Source: Sulfurospirillum oryzae
Lineage (GTDB): Bacteria > Campylobacterota > Campylobacteria > Campylobacterales > Sulfurospirillaceae
DNA: 64,000 nucleotides
NCBI RefSeq assembly: GCF_025770725.1
Contig: NZ_JANZKZ010000001.1
Location: forward strand, 558,001-622,000
Direction: 5' to 3'
A program made the translations under genes and the position numbers. Positions 18,844-28,053 of the stretch are shown here, piece by piece. The notes under the pieces were generated by a model, which saw only the letters and a program-made list of their open reading frames with translations, ran no database searches and was not told where the DNA came from. Numbering within the stretch: the stretch's first letter is position 1; each line of letters begins with the position of its first letter.

Positions 18844-20109
18844 CTATGACTCCTTGGTGAGGACTTTTTTCTCTAATGCTTTGGCTTTTAGAATGGTGTG
18901 GGGTGTTTGAAGCTCAAAAATTTCACCCTCAGCTATTTTTTCAAGGGCAATTTTTTTACCTTTTTGAACGACCTGTGCATAACACTCTTTTTGTTCGCGT
19001 GTCGGCTCTTTGGAATTTAGGGCAATCGTGTAGGAAGAGAGTAGTTGCTCTTTTTTAGCGAGATTTTGTCTGGTTTGAAAATGGATCTGTTCTTTGAGTA
19101 GATGGACGTGGCGTGACTTTTCGCGGTACAAAAGAGCGATTTTATCGTTGTATTGACTGCGTAAAATTGCTATCTCGTTTTTCCACAAAGAGAGTTTCTC
19201 ATCGATGGAGCGTTTGGCAAAAAGGCGAGTCAGATGCGTCAAACTCTCATCTTTAGAGCGTAAAATGCGACCAAAAACTAGAGTGTACCGCTCCATCATA
19301 CCATCAATGCGTTGCAACATTTCGGCACTATCAGGCAATATCATCTCCATAGCCGCAGAAGGTGTTGGCGCTCTTAAGTCGGCTACAAAATCGCTGATAA
19401 CATAGTCTATCTCATGCCCTACTGCGGAGACGATAGGTGTTTTACATGTAAACAAAGCGTCGGCTACAATTTCTTCATTAAATGCCCACAAATCTTCCAC
19501 ACTACCACCGCCTCGTCCGACGATAATAACATCAGCCCCAAGGGCGTCTGCACGTGCAATATTTTCAGCAATGGAAAATTTCGCACCCTCACCTTGAACG
19601 AGGGTATCGAGCAGAGTGATTTTCACCAATGGCCAACGCTTCGTTGCAACACGAAGCATATCTTGAAGTGCTGCTCCCGTACCTGAAGTCACAAGTGCTA
19701 TATGGTTAACGAAGCGAGGTAAAGACTTTTTACGCTCTGCTTCAAAGTAGCCTTTGGCTCCTAGTTTGACTTTAAGCTGCTCGTATGCCTTGGCTAATGC
19801 GCCACTGCCTGCTGGCTCCATCATCGTACAGTTGATTTGATAGGTTCCGCGCGGTGAGAAAACGGAAATGGAGCCATGAACAACCACCGCCATTCCCTCT
19901 TCCACTTGAAATTTTAAGGTTTTGGTATTACCTTTAAACATCACACAAGAGATGGAAGAGTCGGCATCTTTAAGGGTAAAATAGAGGTGCCCTGAGCTGT
20001 GATACGTAGGTCTGGAAACCTCACCTTCCACACTTACATGTAAAAAAGTGGTTTCCAATAATGACTTGATTTGGTTGTTTAAACTTGAGACACTAAGGGT
20101 TTGGCTCAT
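18844..20109 (-). CDS. xseA: Exodeoxyribonuclease VII large subunit
   Basis: XseA is the catalytic subunit of the single-strand exonuclease VII involved in DNA repair. The 421-residue protein has an N-terminal OB fold (VSVEGEVSRPTYHSSGHLYFTLKD, a family hallmark) and the conserved catalytic domain (ALVTSGTGAALQDML, VIIVGRGGGSVEDLWAFNEE, VSAVGHEIDYVISDFVADLRAPTPSAA). A long coiled-coil region follows, then a C-terminal segment. Its ATG overlaps the ubiE stop as TAATG. The small subunit xseB is not nearby. Confidence 0.96.
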   Translation of the reverse strand: MSQTLSVSSLNNQIKSLLETTFLHVSVEGEVSRPTYHSSGHLYFTLKDADSSISCVMFKGNTKTLKFQVEEGMAVVVHGSISVFSPRGTYQINCTMMEPAGSGALAKAYEQLKVKLGAKGYFEAERKKSLPRFVNHIALVTSGTGAALQDMLRVATKRWPLVKITLLDTLVQGEGAKFSIAENIARADALGADVIIVGRGGGSVEDLWAFNEEIVADALFTCKTPIVSAVGHEIDYVISDFVADLRAPTPSAAMEMILPDSAEMLQRIDGMMERYTLVFGRILRSKDESLTHLTRLFAKRSIDEKLSLWKNEIAILRSQYNDKIALLYREKSRHVHLLKEQIHFQTRQNLAKKEQLLSSYTIALNSKEPTREQKECYAQVVQKGKKIALEKIAEGEIFELQTPHTILKAKALEKKVLTKES

Positions 20110-20828
20110 TAGCGTTTTTTAGCAATGACCAACGTCGAAATATCCATCGAAAAGCTTTTGACAAATTCCGTTTCAAAACCAGCAATATCAAGCTCTTTTT
20201 GAAGCATGGAAGGGGTTAAAAAGCCTTCAATGGAGTTTGGAAGATACTCATAGGCTGCTTTGTTTTTAGAGATAATGCCACCCAAAATTGGTAAAACTTT
20301 ATTGAGGTAAAAATCTTTGATGGCAAAGAAAAAGCCTTTTTTCTCATCTTTGGTAAATTCTAAAATGACCACATAACCATCTTTTTTGACAACACGCGCA
20401 AACTCGCTAAAGGCTTCTTGGCGTCTAACAACATTACGAATGCCATAGCTGATGCTTAAGATGTCGGCACTTTCATTCGGAAGTGGAATTTCAGTCGCTT
20501 CAGAGATCACAAATTCAAACTCGGGAAATTTTTGTTTGCCCACATCGGTCATACCAACAGAAGGGTCAACGCCTAAAATTTTGCCGATCTCGCGCCCTGC
20601 TTTTTTGGCCTGCTTTGCCCAATAACCCATCATGTCGCCCGTACCACATGCCACATCAACGATAAGATTAATCGGTTTAGTGTAACGTGCAAAGGTCTCA
20701 TCGCAAGCCGTTTTGCGCCATTGAATATCAATGCCCATACTTAAAACACGGTTAGCAGTATCATAAGTGCCTGCAATCTCATCAAACATTTGAACAATTT
20801 TTTGTTGCTTGTTGTCGTTATTCTCCAA
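20109..20828 (-). CDS. ubiE: Demethylmenaquinone methyltransferase
   Basis: UbiE/MenG methylates demethylmenaquinone, the last step of menaquinone synthesis; with futalosine-pathway bacteria the MenG role applies. The 239-residue protein has the SAM-binding motif DVACGTGDMMGYW and the family motifs FDEIAGTYDTANRVLSMGID, ISYGIRNV and YEYLPNSI. It begins the xseA-hydrolase operon. The same quinone pathway is represented by mqnF elsewhere in the window. Confidence 0.94.
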   Translation of the reverse strand: MENNDNKQQKIVQMFDEIAGTYDTANRVLSMGIDIQWRKTACDETFARYTKPINLIVDVACGTGDMMGYWAKQAKKAGREIGKILGVDPSVGMTDVGKQKFPEFEFVISEATEIPLPNESADILSISYGIRNVVRRQEAFSEFARVVKKDGYVVILEFTKDEKKGFFFAIKDFYLNKVLPILGGIISKNKAAYEYLPNSIEGFLTPSMLQKELDIAGFETEFVKSFSMDISTLVIAKKR

Positions 20829-20897
20829 AACAATTCCTACATGTAAAATATATTGCCAAATGGATTGGCGAACTTGAGCATTTTATAGTACCAAACT

Positions 20898-20972
20898 GTT
20901 CTGCCTCGCAAGAGGCAAGCTTCAGTACCTAGTGTAACGTAGCTTCTCAAGCTTTGCTTGAAAAGCGTGTCA
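20898..20972 (+). repeat. Dispersed intergenic repeat, copy A
   Basis: This gap between the TraT-like gene and ubiE contains TTCTGCC, a GCAA-loop hairpin (TGCCTC/GAGGCA), then AGTGTAACGTAGC followed by an 11-bp stem with one mismatch (TCAAGC-TTT-GCTTGA at its core) and AAAAGCGTGT. The blocks AGTGT(T)AACGTAGCTT, AAGCTTT(T)GCTT and AAAAGCGTGT recur on the opposite strand near 47 kb. There is no clear T-tract, so it is not an ordinary terminator. Confidence 0.65.
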
Positions 20973-20976
20973 AATG

Positions 20977-21747
20977 TTAAAACAATCCTGCCACTTGTTG
21001 TGCGATTTTATCTTCCAAGATTGGGGTTGCTTCATACAAGGTGAGATTCATTTTAGTGGCTTCTGCAAACATCATTGTTTTATGCTCTATAAAATCACTC
21101 TCATACGATTGTGAATTTGAAGAGTAGGTATTGCTGTACATTTTACCACTTGCATCGGCATCACGAATTGGCCCACCAAAACTGTTCATTGTACCTGATT
21201 TTTGACCATCACGAATGCCAGCTTGTCCGCCTACAGTACCTGTATTTGCCATAACTTTGCCTTTGGCTTTTTCACGAATGACGATGTCCACTTGCATTTG
21301 GAAAATGGTGTCTTCGGTTGCTTTTCCTATCAATCCACCTACAACGGCACCACCCAATCCTGCAAGTGCCATGCTTTTACCGTTACTACCCGAATTTGCA
21401 ATAGCGCCCGCGGCGCCGCCCATCACAGCGCCACTAGCAACGTTATTTTCGCTCTTTTTGTTACAGAACAAGATGTTTGTCATGAGCACATACGTTGCCA
21501 TTTCAGGATCATCCACGATGGTGTATCCTTTAGCATACAATGCTTGAATAATGCGGTTCTCTAAGTTAATCGGAGCCCCACTGGTATTTTTAGTCGAAAT
21601 AAAAATCGTTCGCTTATCTTTTGCCACAGGGTTTATAAAAACACTCTGTGTCATACGAGCACTTGTCTGAAGTTCACTTGTGGCACAACCACTCATTAAA
21701 ATAAGCGCAGCACTGAGCGCAAGACCTACATGTAATGTTTTTTTCAT
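20977..21747 (-). CDS. TraT-like outer-membrane lipoprotein
   Basis: A 256-residue lipoprotein (lipobox LMSGC, Cys at 21) of the TraT complement-resistance family. TraT is known from F-like plasmids for surface exclusion and serum resistance, but chromosomal homologues occur widely in free-living bacteria. Typical traits are a two-strand opening (KRTIFISTKNTSGAPINLE), YTIVDDPEMATYVLMTNIL and a Gly/Ala-rich hydrophobic stretch (AMGGAAGAIA, LGGAVVGGLIG). No plasmid or conjugation genes are near. Its natural role here is unknown. Confidence 0.85.
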   Translation of the reverse strand: MKKTLHVGLALSAALILMSGCATSELQTSARMTQSVFINPVAKDKRTIFISTKNTSGAPINLENRIIQALYAKGYTIVDDPEMATYVLMTNILFCNKKSENNVASGAVMGGAAGAIANSGSNGKSMALAGLGGAVVGGLIGKATEDTIFQMQVDIVIREKAKGKVMANTGTVGGQAGIRDGQKSGTMNSFGGPIRDADASGKMYSNTYSSNSQSYESDFIEHKTMMFAEATKMNLTLYEATPILEDKIAQQVAGLF

Positions 21748-21838
21748 TGTTTATCCTTATTTAAAAAATAGGTGCGATATTGTATCGCATTATCCCAAAC
21801 TATTACTAAAATAGTACTCTATTAATTCAAACAAAATG

Positions 21839-22618
21839 TTAATAAAGCGCCTTTTTAAGCCTTTTAGCGATGCGAAATTCCTCTTTTTTGAGGTACTTCT
21901 TCACAAAGAAAAGCAGTGGCATTTCACTCTTTTTCAAAAGGTAAAAACCACTCTGTTCACGCAGGAAAAAAACCATATCTAACAGCAAAGTTGTATAGGC
22001 ATGACTTTGCACGAATTTGAGCAATACCGCTCTATCTTCACTCAGCAATGGCTCAAATGCTTTTGCCATTCGCTCTCGCATCACCTCATCAAAAACGCTA
22101 CTGCCAATACTTAAAATATAACGTATATTTTCAGCTATTTTGCAGAGATTTTTAGGCGCTTTGGCGTCATCGTCTAACAGCAATATCACTTCATGTTTTA
22201 AAAACTGCATTTCACGAAATAAAAGCACTTTGAGAACTTTTTGAGTACTCATGCCAGAAGAAAAAGCAAAATCAAAGGGATGTATCCCTAGTTTGTCGCA
22301 CTTTTTATAAACATCTAAAAGCGAAAAATCATAATTTTGAGGAAGTCCAAATAAAGAAAGATAGCGTTTTTTATAGCGTTTATCACCACTCACATCGGCA
22401 CATAAAAAATCTTCCAAATCTTTTTCAAAGTCATCAATCTCCCCCAGACTCTCAAAACGAACCCCTAAAACAGCTAGACGATCTGAGGCATGGGGATGAT
22501 TTTCGACAAAAAGCTGTTGAAGATTTTTTTTATAAGAAGGGAAAGTGGTGAGGATACACTTCACCACCTCCTTTGGGTTTTGAATAAGATAGCGTCTTTT
22601 AAAAGTGCATTTTTTCAC
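21839..22618 (-). CDS. Unrecognised conserved-looking protein
   Basis: A 259-residue soluble protein that I do not recognise. It has no signal peptide or convincing membrane helix. The N-terminus is basic (MKKCTFKRRYLIQNPKE), the centre acidic (DDFEKDLEDFLCADVSGDKR), and a hydrophobic helical stretch (AYTTLLLDMVFFLREQSGFYLL) precedes a lysine-rich tail. It follows ppaC by ten bases on the same strand, so it is probably co-transcribed. Codon usage looks like its neighbours. Confidence 0.65.
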   Translation of the reverse strand: MKKCTFKRRYLIQNPKEVVKCILTTFPSYKKNLQQLFVENHPHASDRLAVLGVRFESLGEIDDFEKDLEDFLCADVSGDKRYKKRYLSLFGLPQNYDFSLLDVYKKCDKLGIHPFDFAFSSGMSTQKVLKVLLFREMQFLKHEVILLLDDDAKAPKNLCKIAENIRYILSIGSSVFDEVMRERMAKAFEPLLSEDRAVLLKFVQSHAYTTLLLDMVFFLREQSGFYLLKKSEMPLLFFVKKYLKKEEFRIAKRLKKALY

Positions 22619-22628
22619 ATGTCAGCTT

Positions 22629-23546
22629 TTAGAACTGCTTTTCCATGACAGGAATGACCTGTTTTTTACGACTCAGCACACCATCTACCCACATTTCATG
22701 GTTGACAAGTTTTGTATTGAAGGCACTTTCGACTTTACTCTCATCATCGCTCACCACTAAAAATTGTGAGCCTTCAATCATAATGTCTGTGAGAAGAAGC
22801 ATCACAGTATGGCGACCACCCTCTTCTTTGTACGCTTTCATATCGGCAAACAGAGCCTCTTTCATGCCATCAAAGACTTTAAGATCAACCACTTCAAGTT
22901 GACCAATACCGATTTTGTTGCCACCCATTTCAAAGTCTTTGTAATCACGAAGGAGCAATGCTCTTGGCGTTGCACCAACCACCGCAGATTTGACCAAAAA
23001 CATCTCCATACCCAATGCTTTAAAGTCTTCGACACCCGCAATAACGGCGAGTTCTTTAACTGCTTTGGTATCGACTTTGGTGCAGGTTGGTGATTTGAAA
23101 AGGACTGTGTCACTTAAAATGGCCATCATCATTGCACCCGCAATATTTTTAGGAATTTCAATTTTATAGTGATCAAACATCTCTTTAACAATCGTATTTG
23201 TGCAACCCACAGGGCGAATCCAGCACTCAAGGGGTGTGGTTGTAGTGATGTCACCAAGTTTATGATGATCGACAATACCTAAAATGTTCGTCTCTTTGAG
23301 ATTGTGTGGTGCTTGCGCGAGATCAGAATAATCGGTAATGTAAAGATTATCGCCTGAAAAATCATTTTTAAGAAGCGGTTTTTCAAGCCCAAATGTCTTT
23401 AAAATAAACTCTGTCTCAGGGCTTAACTCGCCTTGACGTGCAGGAATACACGGCTCTCCTAATTGTGTTTTAAGATATGAAAGAGAGATTGCTGATACAA
23501 CAGAATCAGAATCGGGATTAATATGTCCACATGCATACGTTTTCAT
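22629..23546 (-). CDS. ppaC: Manganese-dependent inorganic pyrophosphatase (class II)
   Basis: A cytoplasmic DHH-superfamily phosphoesterase that hydrolyses pyrophosphate. The 305-residue protein has GHINPDSDSV near the N-terminus, GIVDHHKLGD (the DHH motif) near residue 92, and the C-terminal substrate-binding SRKKQVIPV. These are the diagnostic class II features; no CBS insert is present. It is divergent from the TonB receptor operon. Confidence 0.95.
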   Translation of the reverse strand: MKTYACGHINPDSDSVVSAISLSYLKTQLGEPCIPARQGELSPETEFILKTFGLEKPLLKNDFSGDNLYITDYSDLAQAPHNLKETNILGIVDHHKLGDITTTTPLECWIRPVGCTNTIVKEMFDHYKIEIPKNIAGAMMMAILSDTVLFKSPTCTKVDTKAVKELAVIAGVEDFKALGMEMFLVKSAVVGATPRALLLRDYKDFEMGGNKIGIGQLEVVDLKVFDGMKEALFADMKAYKEEGGRHTVMLLLTDIMIEGSQFLVVSDDESKVESAFNTKLVNHEMWVDGVLSRKKQVIPVMEKQF

Positions 23547-23658
23547 GGAAAATTCCTTTAGTATTTTTACATGTAATTATAGCCGATTGTCCCCATTTTT
23601 TGAAATAATCCCTCTTAAAACTTTGTTGTCATTTTTATTTAACACAAATTTTATACTT

Positions 23659-23692
23659 CCTTATAATAATTTAGTTTCAATTTGTTATAAGG
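23659..23692 (+). promoter_or_regulatory. Inverted repeat overlapping the receptor ribosome-binding site
   Basis: CCTTATAA and TTATAAGG are perfect complements 18 bases apart; with one mismatch the arms extend to CCTTATAATAA and TTGTTATAAGG. The right arm contains the Shine-Dalgarno AAGG of the TonB receptor gene starting at 23700. It could be a repressor operator or a translational hairpin; it is not a convincing canonical Fur box. Confidence 0.4.
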
Positions 23693-23699
23693 ATCATAT

Positions 23700-25781
23700 A
23701 TGATAGACAAGAAGCGCCTCTACCAGACCCTCACTCTTTTGCCTCTCTTCGCCAATGCCGAAACCCTTCAACTCGATTCCATCAGTGTTACAGCAACCAA
23801 AGTTGAAACGGGAACCAAAGAAGTTTCTCAATCCATTGCCGTTGTCAACGCGCAAAAAATCGAAGATAAAAATGTCCTTGATGTTAGCAGCGCGCTTGAA
23901 AATATCCCTGGCGTTAATGTCGAAAGTTCTAGTAATTCGCCAAGTCCAAGGCTTATTATTCGCGGTGCTGGATTAAAAGCTAGTTATGGTGTGAGAGAAA
24001 TTATGGTTATTAAAGATGGCGTTCCGATGACTGATCCTGATTCATTTACGCGTTTTGATTATATTGATATGCAAGATGTACAAAGCATTGAGGTGCAAAA
24101 AGGACCAGGTTCCATCAATGCGGGCAATACCACAGGCGGTGTTATTCAGCTCATCACAAAATCTGTTTTTGAAGAAGATAGCAACAGCATCAAAGTAGGT
24201 GTTGGCAATGATGGACAACGCAACCTCAACTTAAAACTAAGAGAAAAACTTGATGATAACGACTTTGTTTCCATGAACTACTCTCAACGTAAAATCGATA
24301 ATGGTTGGCGAGATAACAATGCGTTCGATTCTAAACAAATAAGCTTCAAATACGGTCACATTTTTGATGATGATGCAACGCTTGAAAGTGAACTTTCCTA
24401 TACCGAGTCCAATTTAGAGTTACCTGCATCTATGACAAGAGCAGAGTTTGAAGAATTTAAAAGAACAGGGGAACAGCATAACACCTCTAGCCCTTGGCAA
24501 TACACAGCGAGGGATTCTAAAATCCTCTCTTTAAACACCAAATACTCCAAAGAGATAGGAAACTGGACCTATAAGCCACGCTTTTACATTAATAAATGGG
24601 AGCATTTCCACCCCGTTACGGGCATTATCAACGATGCAGATGAAAACTATGTCTACGGAACCGATTTAGAGGCTGACTATGCGCATAAACTCTTTGATCG
24701 CAATGCCATGTTAGTTTTTGGTGTCACCGCCAAACAAGATAGAAGTGATGATTCAAAACAGTATAAGTATGCCGATGTTCTTGTAGGGGGTGGAGGTAGA
24801 ATTACCAAAACACTCTCAAATAGAGAAGGCGCATTAGCGAATGTCGAAGACTCTCTTGCTTCCTTATATGGCGTGTATGCGATGGAAACATTTTCGCCAT
24901 TTGATAAAACGACCATTGACATCAGTGCTCGTGCCGATAAGCTTGCTTTTGACGTGAGTGGCACAGAATACAGCTATTTTAATTACAGCACTGGTAAATA
25001 CGCCACTGGCGTGGGAGCTTATGCGATTGATAAGAGCTTTACACTTCTCTCAACAAAGCTTGGTATCACGTATGCACTCACAGATGCAACCAATATTTAC
25101 AGCTCGGTTGCTTTTGCCAATCAAGCACCAACAACCAGTGAACTCACAGACAATGAAGCACTCGATAAAACCAAAAGCATCAACTACGAAATTGGCCTTA
25201 AAACACGAACAGGCGATTTCTCTTATGATATGGCAATTTATCAAAATGATGTCACAGATGAGATCATTCAAATTAAAGATGCTGGCGGTAACACCATCTA
25301 CGATAATGCAGGTCAAACACAAAAACGTGGATTTGAGTTTTTAGGAACATACCATGTCACCCCAGCTTTAAATTTTGGACTCTCGTATGCATACAGTGAC
25401 TTTAAATACAAAAGTTTTCAGGAAAAAGTGGGTGCTACATTTATAAGCCGAGATGGAAACTATCTGCCTTATATTCCAAAACAGCAATACGGACTTGAAG
25501 CCAATTATCGAATGGATAATGGCTTTAAAACACGCATTCAAACCAAGACGTGGGGAAACTACTATCTTGATAATGCCAACTCCGATAAATACACCGGATA
25601 CGATTTTGTCACGGACTTGATGCTAGGGTACGAACACAAAGAGCATCTTATTCAACTCAACATCTACAATATTTTCGACAAACACTACGCAATGCAAGCG
25701 GATAAAAGCGTTTACGGTGTCGAGAGTTACAAAGCAGCAGCACCACGAAGTGGTATGGTTAGCTACCGCTACAAATTTTAA
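23700..25781 (+). CDS. TonB-dependent outer-membrane receptor of a self-contained uptake operon
   Basis: A 693-residue receptor with a short signal peptide (LYQTLTLLPLFANA). A likely TonB box follows (LDSISVTATKVE), then a plug (IPGVNVESSSNSPSPRLIIRGAG, VQSIEVQKGPGSINAGNTTGGVIQLIT) and a barrel ending in an aromatic strand (MVSYRYKF). It belongs to the siderophore/ferric-complex receptor type by general features, but the ligand is not evident. The next genes encode a membrane polyferredoxin and the ExbB, ExbD and TonB energisers, so transport is powered from the same operon. Confidence 0.9.
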   Translation: MIDKKRLYQTLTLLPLFANAETLQLDSISVTATKVETGTKEVSQSIAVVNAQKIEDKNVLDVSSALENIPGVNVESSSNSPSPRLIIRGAGLKASYGVREIMVIKDGVPMTDPDSFTRFDYIDMQDVQSIEVQKGPGSINAGNTTGGVIQLITKSVFEEDSNSIKVGVGNDGQRNLNLKLREKLDDNDFVSMNYSQRKIDNGWRDNNAFDSKQISFKYGHIFDDDATLESELSYTESNLELPASMTRAEFEEFKRTGEQHNTSSPWQYTARDSKILSLNTKYSKEIGNWTYKPRFYINKWEHFHPVTGIINDADENYVYGTDLEADYAHKLFDRNAMLVFGVTAKQDRSDDSKQYKYADVLVGGGGRITKTLSNREGALANVEDSLASLYGVYAMETFSPFDKTTIDISARADKLAFDVSGTEYSYFNYSTGKYATGVGAYAIDKSFTLLSTKLGITYALTDATNIYSSVAFANQAPTTSELTDNEALDKTKSINYEIGLKTRTGDFSYDMAIYQNDVTDEIIQIKDAGGNTIYDNAGQTQKRGFEFLGTYHVTPALNFGLSYAYSDFKYKSFQEKVGATFISRDGNYLPYIPKQQYGLEANYRMDNGFKTRIQTKTWGNYYLDNANSDKYTGYDFVTDLMLGYEHKEHLIQLNIYNIFDKHYAMQADKSVYGVESYKAAAPRSGMVSYRYKF

Positions 25782-25791
25782 AGGATGAAAA

Positions 25792-27240
25792 ATGGTTGAT
25801 CAACAAAAACGAGACGCAAACGACCTTTTTGCCAATCCATTAAGTGCATTTTTCTTTAAAAACAGAATGTTTTTAATGCTTTTAAGAGTGAGTATTTTAG
25901 CCCTATTTGTCTATGCCATCATCTTGGGTTTTATGGCTCCTACCAAAGAGCAAAACAGCTTTACAACCGTTCTTTTTTGGTCGCTCTTTTGGCCGCTTTT
26001 TATGGTTGTAACCCTTTCCACTTTTGGACGTCTGTTTTGCGGTATTTGCCCCCATGCTTTTGTGGGTAAATACCTGACACGATTTGGGCTTCAAAAAACA
26101 GTGCAAACATGGCTCAAACAACCACTTATCGGTGTTTTATTACTCTTTTTTGGCTGGTGGACGGTCTATTATATCTATCCTACTGCTTATAAATCACCTT
26201 TAAATAGTGCAATCTTTTTTAGCGTTATGAGCAGTGTTGCATTTGGTTTTTTCTTTATATTTAAAGAGATGAGCTACTGCAAATACATCTGCCCTATTGG
26301 CACACTTACACGCACTTTTTCAAAAGTTTCGTTTACATGGCTTGGAACGTACGCGCAAAGCTGCCAAGTCTGTAAAACGTTTGAATGCACTAAAGCCTGC
26401 TCATACAATCTCAAACCTTTTAGTTTTGACACCAAAGCTTCTATGGGAGATTGTACTTTATGTATGAGTTGTGCGCAAAGTTGTGAGTCCGTGAGCTTTA
26501 AACTGACCAAGCCCTCTTCTTCACTTTTTCAGAAGTTTCAAACTTCAACGGCTGAAGTCTGGGCAATTTTGCTTATTACGGCTGCTATTACCATCACGAT
26601 GAGTTTTCACCATGCCCTTAGTCGTGTCGCCATTAGTGACAGCTACTTTTGGGTTCAATTAGGTCAATGGCTTCAAACAAACATTGCCATTAAAGGGATT
26701 GATTATGTGGGTATAAGTGCGCTTTTTTTCGCGACTCTCATAACGATAGGCTTTGCAACGGGAGGCACGTTCATCGCTTCAAAACTTTTACATGTAAACT
26801 TCAAGTCGGCATTTTACACGCTCTCTTATGCCTTCATCCCCATTTTTATCATCGGTGGCTTGTCGCATACGTATGAATTTTTCTTTGTCCACCATTACAG
26901 CACCATCGTCAATGGTTTTATTGATGGACTGCATCTTCCATTTTCACCCGTTGAACCTTTGGCATCTAAAAAAGATGCGTGGCTTAAAATCTTTGGGGTT
27001 ATGAATTATATTGCGGTATTTTGGGCACTGTTGATTATGGCAAAACGCATAACATTCTTTCAAGCATCCACAACAAAAAGAGTCATAGCCTTTTTCTTTG
27101 CTTCCCTTTTAATTTTTCTTTATTTGGGACTCAACCTTTATCGAAGCTACGCTTTTGCAACTTATGGTATGAAACAAGAAGGGCACGCACACCATGGAAG
27201 CGCTAAAACTTTGCAAGAGACTCCCAAGGAGATGAAATGA
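25792..27240 (+). CDS. Membrane-bound 4Fe-4S protein (NapH/RdxA-like) in a TonB operon
   Basis: A 482-residue inner-membrane protein with about nine or ten helices and cysteine clusters. CGICPHAFVGK and CKYICPIGTL are the twin CxxCP motifs of NapH/NosR/CcoG-like proteins; CQVCKTFECTKAC and CTLCMSCAQSC are two ferredoxin-type sets. The tail is His-rich (EGHAHHGSA). It sits ten bases after the receptor and overlaps exbB as ATGA. I infer it passes electrons across the membrane, perhaps to reduce the imported metal or complex. Confidence 0.83.
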   Translation: MVDQQKRDANDLFANPLSAFFFKNRMFLMLLRVSILALFVYAIILGFMAPTKEQNSFTTVLFWSLFWPLFMVVTLSTFGRLFCGICPHAFVGKYLTRFGLQKTVQTWLKQPLIGVLLLFFGWWTVYYIYPTAYKSPLNSAIFFSVMSSVAFGFFFIFKEMSYCKYICPIGTLTRTFSKVSFTWLGTYAQSCQVCKTFECTKACSYNLKPFSFDTKASMGDCTLCMSCAQSCESVSFKLTKPSSSLFQKFQTSTAEVWAILLITAAITITMSFHHALSRVAISDSYFWVQLGQWLQTNIAIKGIDYVGISALFFATLITIGFATGGTFIASKLLHVNFKSAFYTLSYAFIPIFIIGGLSHTYEFFFVHHYSTIVNGFIDGLHLPFSPVEPLASKKDAWLKIFGVMNYIAVFWALLIMAKRITFFQASTTKRVIAFFFASLLIFLYLGLNLYRSYAFATYGMKQEGHAHHGSAKTLQETPKEMK

Positions 27241-27695
27241 TCTCCATTACGCTGTTGCAAGACATTGTGGACTATGGTGTCATTGGATTACTAGGTTTTA
27301 TGAGTTTTATCACGCTCTTTTTTTGGATTGAGCGACTTTTGTTTTACCGTGCCTTAAAAATCTCACACTATACCTATAAAGAAAAATTAGAGATGGATGT
27401 GACCAATCACGTCCATATTCTCTCAACTTTTGGCTCAAATGCCCCTTACATCGGGCTTTTAGGAACGGTGTGTGGCATTATTATCACATTTTACACCATG
27501 GGACAAAGCGGGCAAATTGATGTTAAAACGATCATGTCATCCTTAGCATTGGCGCTTAAAGCAACCGCTATGGGTCTTGTAGTCGCTATTCCTGCGATCT
27601 TTTTTTACAACCATCTGGTACGTAAAATTGAGAAAATTTTAATGTGCTGGGATATTGCAAAACAAAGTGGAACTGATGAAAATACGTCGCTTTGA
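27237..27695 (+). CDS. exbB: ExbB/TolQ-family proton channel subunit (short form)
   Basis: A 152-residue ExbB that uses proton motive force with ExbD to energise TonB. It has three membrane helices; the conserved central part is FGSNAPYIGLLGTVCGIIITF and the third helix is LKATAMGLVVAIPAIFFYN. The length matches the short ExbB variant common in Campylobacterota, lacking the long cytoplasmic loop of enteric forms. It overlaps the preceding gene by four bases and exbD by twenty. Confidence 0.93.
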   Translation: MISITLLQDIVDYGVIGLLGFMSFITLFFWIERLLFYRALKISHYTYKEKLEMDVTNHVHILSTFGSNAPYIGLLGTVCGIIITFYTMGQSGQIDVKTIMSSLALALKATAMGLVVAIPAIFFYNHLVRKIEKILMCWDIAKQSGTDENTSL

Positions 27696-28053
27696 AACAA
27701 TTAATGTCGTACCCTTTATCGACATTATGCTCGTACTCCTTGTTATTGTTCTAACCACGGCAACGTTTGTGGCGAAAGGCATTATACCTGTGGATTTAAC
27801 ACAAGCAAGTTCTGCCAAACCTTTGAGCGAGCAAAAAGAGCTTATCGTTACCATCACACAAGAAGAGAAATTTTTTTTCAATAACAAAGCCGTCGAGGAA
27901 GGCTCTCTTGAGAACGAGCTTTTACAGTTTGATGAGCAAACTCCCATTATGATTAATTGTGACAAGCACGCTTCTTTTGAGCCTTTTGTCAAACTCATGG
28001 ATCTTTTAAAGCAACATCATTACACGCAAATTGGAATTTTAACCAAACAATGA
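27676..28053 (+). CDS. exbD: ExbD/TolR-family energiser subunit
   Basis: A 125-residue protein with one N-terminal membrane helix (NVVPFIDIMLVLLVIVLTTATF); its aspartate (in PFIDIML) is the proton-carrying residue. The periplasmic domain has the IMINCDKHASFEPFVKLMDLL pattern. I choose ATG at 27676; an upstream TTG would only add seven residues inside exbB. It overlaps tonB by four bases. Confidence 0.93.
   Translation: MKIRRFETINVVPFIDIMLVLLVIVLTTATFVAKGIIPVDLTQASSAKPLSEQKELIVTITQEEKFFFNNKAVEEGSLENELLQFDEQTPIMINCDKHASFEPFVKLMDLLKQHHYTQIGILTKQ

Noticed and set aside
20977-21747. TraT as a sign of an integrated plasmid
   Set aside because: No transfer, replication or integrase genes are nearby and chromosomal TraT-like lipoproteins are common.
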